From the NCBI RefSeq assembly GCF_029407905.1, contig NC_073643.1, positions 29,168,001 to 29,232,000 on the forward strand: 64,000 nucleotides of DNA, given 5' to 3'. Below, one piece after another: positions 56,496-64,000 of the stretch; the first letter of the stretch is position 1; each line of letters opens with the position of its first letter. The notes below the pieces were generated by a model. It did no database searches and had not been told where the DNA came from. It saw only the letters and a program-made list of their open reading frames with translations. The position numbers and the translations under genes are program-made. Source of the DNA: Bubalus kerabau. Its lineage: Eukaryota; Chordata; Mammalia; Artiodactyla; Bovidae.

Positions 56496-56966
56496 ATGAA
56501 TCAAGGCAAATTGGAAGTAGCCAAACAGGAGATGGCAAGAGTGAACATCGATATTTTAGGAATCAGCGAAGTAAAATGGACTGGAATGGGTGAATTTAAC
56601 TCAGATGACCATTATATCTACTACTGTGGGCAAGAATCCCTTAGAAGAAATGGAGTAGCCATAGCTGTCAACATAAGAGTCCGAAATGCAGTACTTGGAT
56701 GCAATCTCAAAAATGATAGATTGATCTCTGTTCATTTCCAAGGCAAACCATTCAGTATCACAGTAATTCAAGTCTATGCCCTGAGCAGTAATGCTGAAGA
56801 AGCTGAAGATGAACAGTTCTATGAAGTCCTACAAGACCTTCTAGAACTAACATCCAAAAAAGATGCCCTTTTCATTATAGGGGACTGGAATGCAAGAGTA
56901 GGAAGTCAAGAAACACCAGGAGTAAAAGGCAAATTTGGCTTTGGAGTACAGAATGAAGCAGAGTAA
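56496..56966 (+). pseudogene. BovB APE-like endonuclease, best-preserved copy
   Basis: A 157-codon open frame gives the exonuclease-endonuclease-phosphatase fold domain, which nicks target DNA. Visible landmarks are LGISEVKWTG (residues about 25-34; the catalytic Glu sits in ISE), YYCGQESLRRNGVAI, 'VIQVYALSSN' (others have YAP, here YAL) and FIIGDWNARVG (about 136-146, with the Asp and Asn of the active site). It ends at taa (56964-56966) where other copies read glutamine, so the distal endonuclease, with the TWTSP and SDHELLIAKF blocks at 57040-57200, is out of reach of this frame. A 'caacactgaaatcag' stretch still encodes the QHxNQIDYI-type region. In frame with nothing downstream; inactive as a retrotransposon protein. 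Confidence 0.92.
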
Positions 56967-57197
56967 AGGTTAATAGAGTTTTGCCAAGAGAATGCACAGG
57001 TCATAGCAAACACCCTCTTCCAACAACACAAGAGAAGACTCTACACGTGGACATCACCAGATGGTCAACACTGAAATCAGATTGATTATATTCTTTGCAG
57101 TCAAAGATGGAGAAGCTCTATACAGTCAGCAAAAACAAGACCAGGAGCTGACTGTGGCTCAGATCATGAATTCCTTATTGCTGAATTCAGACTTAAA

Positions 57198-59270
57198 TTG
57201 AAGAAAGTAGGGACAACCACTAGACTATTTGGGTATGACCTAAATCAAATCCCTTATGATTATACAGTGAAAGTGACAAATAGATTGAAGGGATTAGATC
57301 TGATAGATAGAGTGCCTGAAGAACTATGGATGAAGGTTTGTGACATTGTACAGGAGGCAGGGATCAAGACCATCTCAAAGAAAAAGAAATGCAAAAAGGC
57401 AAAATGGCTGTCTGAGGAGGCCTTACAAATAGCTGTGAAAAGAAGAGAAGCAAAAGGCAAATGAAAAAAGGAGAGATACACCTATTTGAATGCAGAGTTA
57501 CAAAGAATAGGAAGAGAGATAAGAAAGCCTTTCTTAGTGATCAAGGCAAAGAAGTGGAGGAAAACGATAGAATGGGAAAGACTATGTCTTCAAGAAAATT
57601 AGATACCAACGGAACATTTCATGCAAAGATGGGCACAATAAAGGACAGAAGTGGCATGGACCTAACAGAAGCAGAAGATATTAAGAAGAGGTGGCAATAA
57701 GGCACAGAAAACCTATACAAGAAAGATCTTCATGACCCATCAATCACGATGGTGTGATCACTCACCTAGAGCCAGACATCCAGGAATGCAAAGTCAAGTG
57801 GGCCTTAGGAAGCATCACTTCAAACAAAGATAGTGTAGGTGATGTAATTCCAGCTGAGATATTTCAAATCCTAAAAGATGATGCTGTGAAAGTGCTGCAC
57901 TCAACATGCCAGCAAATTTGGAAAACCCAGCAGTGGCCACAGGACTGGAAAATGTCAGTTTTTATTTGAATCCCAAAGAAAGGCAAAGCCAAAAATTGTA
58001 CAAACTACTGCACAATTGCACTCAATTCACATGCTAGCAAAGTAATGCTCAAAATTCTCCAAGCCAGGCTCAAACAGTATGTGAACCATGTACTTTAAGT
58101 GTTCAAGCTGATTTAGAAAAGGCAGAGGAACCAAAAATCAAATTGCCAACATCCATTGGATCATTGAAAAAGCAAGAGAGTTACAGGAAAACATCTACTT
58201 CTGCATTATTGACTATGCCAAAGCCTTTGACTGTATGGATTGCAGCAAATTGTGGAAAATTCTTAAAGAGCTGGGAATACCAGACCACCTGACCTGCCTC
58301 CTGAGATATCTGTATGCAGGTCAGAAAGCAACAGTTAGAATTGGACATGGAACAACAGACTGGTTCCAAATAGGAAAAGGAGTACATCAAGGCTGTATAT
58401 TATCACCCTGCTTATTTAACTTATATTCAGAGTACATCATGAGAAATGCTGGCCAGGATGAAGCACCAGCTGGAATCAAAATTGCTAGGAGAAATATTAA
58501 TAACTTCAGATATGCAGATGACACCACCCTTATGGCAAGAAGTGAAGAAGAACTAAAGAGCCTCTTGATAAAAGTGAAAGAGGAGAGTGAAAAAGTTATC
58601 TTAAAATTCAACATTCAGAAAACTAAGATCATGGCCTCCAGTCCCATCACTTCATGGCAAATAGATGGGGAAACAGTGGAAACAATGACAAACCTTATTT
58701 TGGGGGGCTTCAAAATCACTGCACATGGTGACTGCAGCCATGAAATTAAAAGACACTTGCTTCTTAAAGCTATGACCAACCTAGAATATTGAAAAGCAGA
58801 GACATTGCTTTTCAACAAAGTTCCATCTAGTCAAAGCTATAGTTTTTCCAGTAGTCATGTACGGATGTGAGAGTTGGACTATAAAGAAAGCTAAGCATTA
58901 AAGAATTGATGCTTTTGAACTGTGGTGTTGGAAAAGATTCTTGAAAGTCCCTTGGACTGCAAGGAGATCCAACTAGTCCATCCTAAAGGAAATTAGTCCT
59001 GAATATTCATTGGAAGGACTGATGCTGAAGCTGAAACTCCAATACTTTGGCCACCTGATGCGAAGAGCTGACTCATTGGAAAAGACCCTGATGCTGGGAA
59101 AAGTTGAAGGTGGGAGGAGAAGGGGACGACGGGATGAGATAGTTGAATGCCATCACCAACTGGATGGACATGAGTCTGAGTAAGCTCCAGGAGTTGGTGA
59201 TGGACAGGAAGGCCTGTCGTGCTGCAAGTCCCAGGGGTCACAAAGAGTTGGACACTACTGAACGAGTGAA
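57198..59270 (+). pseudogene. BovB linker and reverse-transcriptase pseudogene
   Basis: Frames 57198-57464 and 57461-57700 hold the linker, 57754-57969 the early fingers, and 58235-58792 (186 codons) the palm with a normal RYADD box (about 58510-58524). Breaks include a tga at 57462-57464, taa at 57698-57700, tga at 57967-57969 and a shift plus stop near 58095. Motif A (IDYAKAFD) at about 58208-58232 precedes the 58235 start and is in the same phase. After 58792 the C-terminus is frameshifted (59000-59270). Confidence 0.9.
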
Positions 59271-59291
59271 TTGAACTGAACTGAAGTACAA

Positions 59292-59501
59292 CCAAAAACT
59301 AAATTCAATTTTTAAATATGTATTTTCCTCCATAACCTTAGATGAGAGGATAGAATACAGTGTGGATTTAGTTGTTCTAATCTCGATTATGAAATTTAAA
59401 AGCATACACATGAAAGTATGAATAAAGTCTGTATTTTAAAAATAGAAGAAAGATGAGTCTAAAATTTTTAAAGTTTCTCAGACTTTCAAAATGTCCATGT
59501 T
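59292..59501. other. unique AT-rich DNA
   Basis: No supported feature. Confidence 0.5.
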
Positions 59502-59513
59502 AAGTGACCCCTT

Positions 59514-59790
59514 CACAGAAGGCACTGGCAACCCACTCCAGTACTCTTGCCTGAAAAATCCCATGGATGGAGGAGCCTGGTAGGCTACAGTCCATGGTGT
59601 CGCTAAGAGTTGGACGCGACTGAGTGACTTCACTTTCACTTTTCACTTTCATGCATTGGAGAAGGAAATGGCAACCCACTCCAATGTTCTTGCCTGGAGA
59701 ATCCCGGGGAAGGGGGAGCCTGGTGGGCTGCCATCTATGGGGTTGCAACAGAGTCGGACATGACCAATGCAAATTAGCAGCATCAGGAGC
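59514..59790 (+). mobile_element. Bov-A2 dimeric SINE
   Basis: A sense dimer whose linker is 'cttcactttcacttttcactttcatgcattgg' and whose tail is degraded (gcagcatcaggagc). Target duplication aagtgacccctt (59502-59513) and aagtgacctctt (59791-59802), one mismatch. Confidence 0.94.
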
Positions 59791-59802
59791 AAGTGACCTC
59801 TT

Positions 59803-60849
59803 GACTAGGCAGTGTTGTTGCCAAGCAGGAGCATTGCTTCATTTGTCAGAGTGAGACTTGGATTTTATGCAAGTTTTGACTTGTGAAGGACTTTGGAATA
59901 TATCCTCCACAAAAAAGATGTGATTCTCCCAATGTGGTCATCAAACTTATTACCTAAAGAGCTTCTAAAATGTGGGATTTCTGACAGTAACAAAATATCC
60001 CATAAAATATCAATAAGATATCAAAAGATGACATAGAATGAAGACATTCAGTCATGAGCAGTTGATGGCAAAGCAGTACAGCAATAATGTCAGCCTCATG
60101 GCAGCCAGGAGTTGCCAACATATTGTAGAATGGTGAGAGAGATAACATTTTGCAAGCATTCCAGAGACCAGGAAAAATAAATCTGTAAAGAGACACTGTC
60201 CATTCTTTAACAATGGACCAACTGGAGCAACCAAAGGACCTTGAGAGATTTGTCTCCGCTGCCTGAATACTGACTGTGCTAATCACAGGAAGTACCTTGC
60301 TCTTTGATTTAAACTCAGTACTTTGACAATAAACATATGATATGCATATGAAGAAAACTTGATTAAAATATAAACTAAATGCACATAATTGTTAAAAGAA
60401 CTTTGACACGAGGACTGGCAATTTCCCTACATTTTGATGCCGAAGTGTGATCTCCTGGAGGAGAAAAAACTATTGGATTCCAACTTGGTGAAAGATTAAA
60501 GAAAGGGAAATCACTGCAAATGAGAAATTTGATTTTTAGAGTAGAAATTTTATATATGCTCTGATAGAGTTCCTGGGTTTTGCCTTCTCTGCCCTTGATA
60601 TGCAGCACATGGAAACTGCCAGTTTTGTTTTTTGATGTGCGAGGGAAAGGACTCGTAATAGTCATGATTCAGAAAACATGAAGTCTGTGTAACTTCAGTG
60701 AAGGATACAAGGCTAGTATGGAGGTCTAGGTTTTCTTTTGTCTTTATTCTAACTTAATATTCAAATGGACAGAATGTAGACAACAAAGAATTACATGTAA
60801 ATTTATCTGTAAGCATGGAGAGTCTGGTCACAGCTTCCCCCAGCATAAA
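59803..60849. other. unassigned AT-rich DNA
   Basis: Minus-strand frames of 110 codons (60286-59954) and 96 codons (60665-60375) are present but show no recognisable domain, and they lie in sequence without codon-like bias. Possibly decayed older repeats. Confidence 0.4.
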
Positions 60850-61040
60850 AGGAGGCAGTGTATTTTAGTGATACAAGTGTGTCTCAAGGAACCAAATTTC
60901 TCAGGTGGGTATCCCAGCTATAATCTTGGGATAATAATAGCATACCTATCTTACAAGGCTATTGTAAAGTTATATTCATGCATATTTAAAGCTGAGAACA
61001 GTGCCTGACATATATTAAACAATAAATGCAGCCTATTATT
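60850..61040 (+). mobile_element. MIR SINE remnant
   Basis: 'ggcagtgtattttagtgatac', 'tgggataataatagcatacctatcttacaaggctattg' and 'gagaacagtgcctgacatatattaaacaataaatg' follow MIR order with an internal deletion. Confidence 0.78.
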
Positions 61041-61344
61041 CCTACAGCCCCAAATGAAATAGAGCCAGGTCACATCTCTGAAAACATTATCTATCTTGCC
61101 TTCCAAGTTTCTCTCTAAAAGTTAAAAGAGGAATAAATTCTGTAATAGAATAGAATCGATTTCAAATAATCAATAGCAAACACTTTTCTGGGTAAAGACG
61201 GTTAAAACGAACACAGCAAATTAAAACCTTTCCTACCCACACGCTCTCTGGTTACCATCCCTAATGCTCAATGAAATCGCTAAAATAATAAGCATTTTAG
61301 AAAATACATTGGTTTTCAGCCCCCACCCCCAATTTTATGGGATG

Positions 61345-61438
61345 TCTAATGACCCCATGAATTGTAGCCCACCAAGCTCCTCTATCCATGGGATTTCCCA
61401 GGCAAGAATACTGGAGTGGGTTGCCATTTCCTTCTCCA
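61345..61438 (-). mobile_element. Bov-A/Bov-tA fragment
   Basis: 'gaccccatgaattgtagcccaccaagctcc' through 'gagtgggttgccatttccttctcc' is a single Bov-A monomer body in minus orientation, truncated on both sides. Confidence 0.88.
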
Positions 61439-61439
61439 A

Positions 61440-62999
61440 AATAAGAGGGTTAGGGGCTAGTTAGATGCAGTCGACAGAAGAATCAGTGGGAATCATCAGC
61501 AGGTCCGGGCACCACTCAATGTAGAAATCTTTCTGCCACCACTGAAGAGCAGAGCATCCCAGCCTGAATGGCTGCCTAGATGAAGACCAGCATTGAAGCA
61601 GCAACAGATGGGTTGCTTTCAATGGACTCTGCTAAAACAACATGGTAAACAACTCCCTCCAGTTCATTTGCCACTGTTGCTATCTTTGCTGCCTTTTAGG
61701 AACGACAATTATTTCCTATGCTGTTTCTGACAAGACCTGTTCTCCCTTCTTTTATTTTCAACAGAAGTTACTCTCCCTCCCCTTTGAGATCTCAGCATCC
61801 TTCTGAGACCTCTTACCTGCTCAGGCCAGCTCTCTTTGTAGTCCTCAAGGGAAAGTAATTGATAAACAGATAAACTGTCTCTTTTGAGAATGTTGGAATC
61901 TGGTAAGGGAGCCTTTAAAAGAAAGTGCTCTAGCCAATGGAAAGAGACTTCTAATATGTAATACACTCACCCTACTTTCTAGGTGCCGGAGGTCTAATGC
62001 AGATCCTAACACTCTAGCTGTAGCTGCATTGATAATTCTAGATTGTTGGGAGCCACCATGCTTTTCCTTACTTCTGTGTGGATTTTCAGGCTGTTTTCCT
62101 TCTTTCTTACTCACATCTACCTAAGGAATTTTTTTTCCCCAGAACAGATTTCTTCTAGCAGTAGCTCTCCCTACTGATCTTTCTGATTCAGACCAGAGTT
62201 CAAAAATATCTTCAAATAGTCTTTTGAGAAGGAGATGGTGTTGCTGTTACCCCTGGTTTAATATTTTTGTTTGTTTGTCAGCAACTTGTTAGAGACCCAC
62301 CTGGTAAAGCAAAATCCAGCTGGGTCTCTGACTTTGGCCCTTTGTGAGGAAATTTTTAATGGTATTTGAGTTTGACTGGGGTGGGGGGGGTGGTGATGCT
62401 TAAAATGTGTGACAAGTGGTAAAGAGCTTAACTTACCTGGGTTAACCTTTGTACCAAAATTGATATTCCAGCCATGTACATTTTTTAAAGTTTTATTGAT
62501 GATAAGCTGGGATGAAGTTCAGAACAATCTACCACACAACTTGGGACTTTGGCATATTTAATAGCTTAAGCTAAAAGAGCTTGAAAAAAAGAAATGGCAG
62601 AAGCAGGAAGGTCACTCACTGTGATCACCCACCCCTACCCCAAGCCCTTCTTTCTTGAGACTAGTCATAAAATTCCCATGTGAAAGTCACCCTCCTTGAA
62701 CCAGGAGGATGGAATATATTCTTGTCACCAGAGACTGGGAACCTGGGGCTGAGAAATCTGTACAAATAAACCTCATTAAACTAATCCTTAACTTCTGATT
62801 ATCTCTTAGCCACTACTACTCCTGGCCCAAACTGTTTGGTGAACTCTTCACAAATTTATTGCTTCTCTATCTGAATGACATAAAAACTTTCAGCTCTTAT
62901 CACTTCTTCAGGCCTTCATTCTCTTACAAAAGTTCCCATGTACATGTGAAAATTCATAACAAATGTATGCTTTTCTCCTGTTCATCTGTCTTTTTCACC
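61440..62999. other. unassigned DNA, part LTR-like
   Basis: A G-rich run is at 62380-62393. 62590-62820 has LTR-like composition ('gagactgggaacctggggctgagaaatctg' followed by aataaacctc, an AATAAA signal). I cannot assign it. Open frames of 85-89 codons (61966-61709, 62114-61845 minus) are unrecognised. Confidence 0.35.
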
Positions 63000-63640
63000 T
63001 TAGTTTTCATACCCAGCCAGGGACCCTTAGAGAGGTGAGGAAAACTTTTCCATCCCCTACAGTTAAAAAGTATGTCCTGTTACAGTACAATTGTTAGAGA
63101 AGAAGACATTTTTATCCTTTTAGATTTTTCTGGCTGGTTGAAAAATCAAATTGACGTGAGATAGACTAACAGGAGAAAATGAAACATTTAATAACATGCA
63201 TGCATGACAGAGAACTACACAACTTAGGAACTCAACAAAATCTTCACTTTAAATATCATCTTCAGCTAAAGACAGAAGAGGATGTTGGGAATAGGGATTT
63301 GAGAGTTCAAAGCAGAGAAAGGCATTTGACCTGGAGATGGAAAAGCAAATGGCTCACCAATGTTTGCTGGGCCAGGCAGAGCTGCTGGTTCACACAGTGG
63401 ACTCTGAGCCCTAGGCCCTACGAAGTTTGCTCACCACATCGAGCCCATATGCTTGGCGTATATCTCTGGTGGTAGCTCTATTCTGGCAACAGGCCCTCCA
63501 TCTAAGTTCTTTCAGACAGTGAAGGGGTAGAGAAGAGGAGATTTTTATGAATCTTTTGTTTCTTAAAAATACTCAGCCTAAATTAATCCTCATGCCTAAT
63601 GAACATACCGGAGGAGGTGTCATGGCAAACTTTACTCTCC
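63000..63640. mobile_element. LTR-like repeat, copy B
   Basis: Same family and orientation as 42840-43385. Here the left part is better preserved ('tttctggctggttgaaaaatcaaattgacgtgagatagactaacaggagaaaatg'). The right part carries 'gtttgctcaccacatcgagcccatatgcttgg' and 'cctcatgcctaatgaac'. A 98-codon frame (63179-63475) crosses it and is not supported as a gene. Confidence 0.5.
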
Positions 63641-63754
63641 TACACAGTAATACTGCAATCACATAGTTGTTATTATTTTTTTTTAATCTTTGAGTAGGAA
63701 AATCTCAGTTAAAAAAAAAAAAAAAGCAGCCAAGAAAATGCACACATGCACGCA

Positions 63755-63756
<2 letters not shown>

Positions 63757-63789
<33 letters not shown>

Positions 63790-63808
63790 CCCAGAGAGAG
63801 AGAGAGAG
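63757..63808. repeat. (CA)n-(C)6-(GA)n compound microsatellite
   Basis: About fifteen CA units are followed by six C residues and about eight AG/GA units. An A-rich tract lies just upstream at 63711-63725. Likely length-polymorphic. Confidence 0.95.
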
Positions 63809-64000
63809 TCACAGAACTTAATTTGAAGGTATTTAGGTCTAATAGGATAGCTTTTTGCTCCAACATTCATTTGAACTTGAAAATAACAATAAAATGTGCC
63901 AAGTCAAAGGAATGATTTTCCTTCTCTCTCTCTTTTTAACTAGTCATCTTGGTTTTAAAACATGAGATACAAGTCATCAATTTCACTGTGACTTAGCAAT

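Larger units (their letters stand above)
56316..59283 (+). mobile_element. BovB LINE, nearly full length, 5' UTR lost
   Basis: It starts in the leader ('ttccccaggtcggtagg') and runs through endonuclease, linker and RT to 'gaattgaactgaactg'. The octamer aagtacaa at 56308-56315 and 59284-59291 is a perfect target-site duplication, fixing both ends. It differs from the 44.5-kb copy in lacking about 450 bp of 5' sequence. Confidence 0.96.

Noticed and set aside
63179..63475. 98-codon frame near the right end
   Set aside because: It lies wholly inside LTR-like copy B, and the corresponding frame is broken in copy A.
1..64000. CRISPR arrays, operons, phage or other prokaryotic defence systems
   Set aside because: The composition and repeats are unambiguously mammalian. 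No regularly spaced repeat array or gene cluster exists.

Overview
This window is nuclear DNA of a pecoran ruminant, most likely a bovid (cattle, sheep, goat or relative). The evidence is its interspersed repeats: BovB (RTE-clade) LINEs, tRNA-Glu-derived Bov-tA SINEs, dimeric Bov-A2 SINEs with (AGC)n tails and bovid-type L1 3' ends, on top of old mammalian MIR, L2, L1M, MER20, MER5-like and MaLR remnants. I found no host protein-coding gene, no convincing RNA gene, no CpG-island promoter and no bacterial-type feature. The long open frames are pieces of BovB endonuclease/reverse transcriptase or antisense shadows of them. The segment reads as a gene-poor, AT-rich intergenic or deep-intronic stretch.

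Layout. 1-5.4 kb: Bov-A2, MIR, two Bov-tA, an L1 3' UTR and a 2-kb 5'-truncated BovB. 5.4-19 kb: mostly unique AT-rich DNA with ancient repeats, one Bov-A2, a bovid L1 3' end, a bare poly(A) insertion flanked by a target duplication, and a short BovB. 19-27.6 kb: two antisense L1M bodies. The second (22.8-26.5 kb) carries two Bov-tA and one BovB as nested insertions and abuts a palindromic element with an internally amplified centre. 27.9-31.0 kb: a nearly full-length BovB whose 5' third is inverted, flanked by a perfect 11-bp duplication (twin-priming structure). 31-44.5 kb: MIR, ancient repeats, MaLR LTR, sense L1M with a BovB insertion, two more BovB 3' ends, MER20, and an LTR-like block repeated at 63 kb. 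44.5-47.9 kb: a nearly complete BovB including its GC-rich 5' UTR. 49.8-50.0 kb: a spacer-free 218-bp imperfect palindrome. 51-56 kb: L2, BovB 3' end, Bov-tA, MIR. 56.3-59.3 kb: a 3-kb BovB with target duplication. 59.3-64 kb: Bov-A2, MIR, LTR-like DNA and a CA/GA microsatellite.

BovB encodes one endonuclease-reverse transcriptase protein. All eleven copies here are broken by truncation, frameshift or stop codons, and one long frame has its catalytic YADD box changed to YADN. By their shared BovB-like 3' ends, the Bov-tA and Bov-A2 SINEs are dependents of the same machinery. The most interesting signals are structural: the twin-primed BovB, the two long palindromes, the poly(A)-only insertion and the high local BovB load (roughly 15 kb of 64 kb). 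Family names come from recognition by eye without a repeat library, and boundaries are approximate unless a target-site duplication (TSD) is stated.
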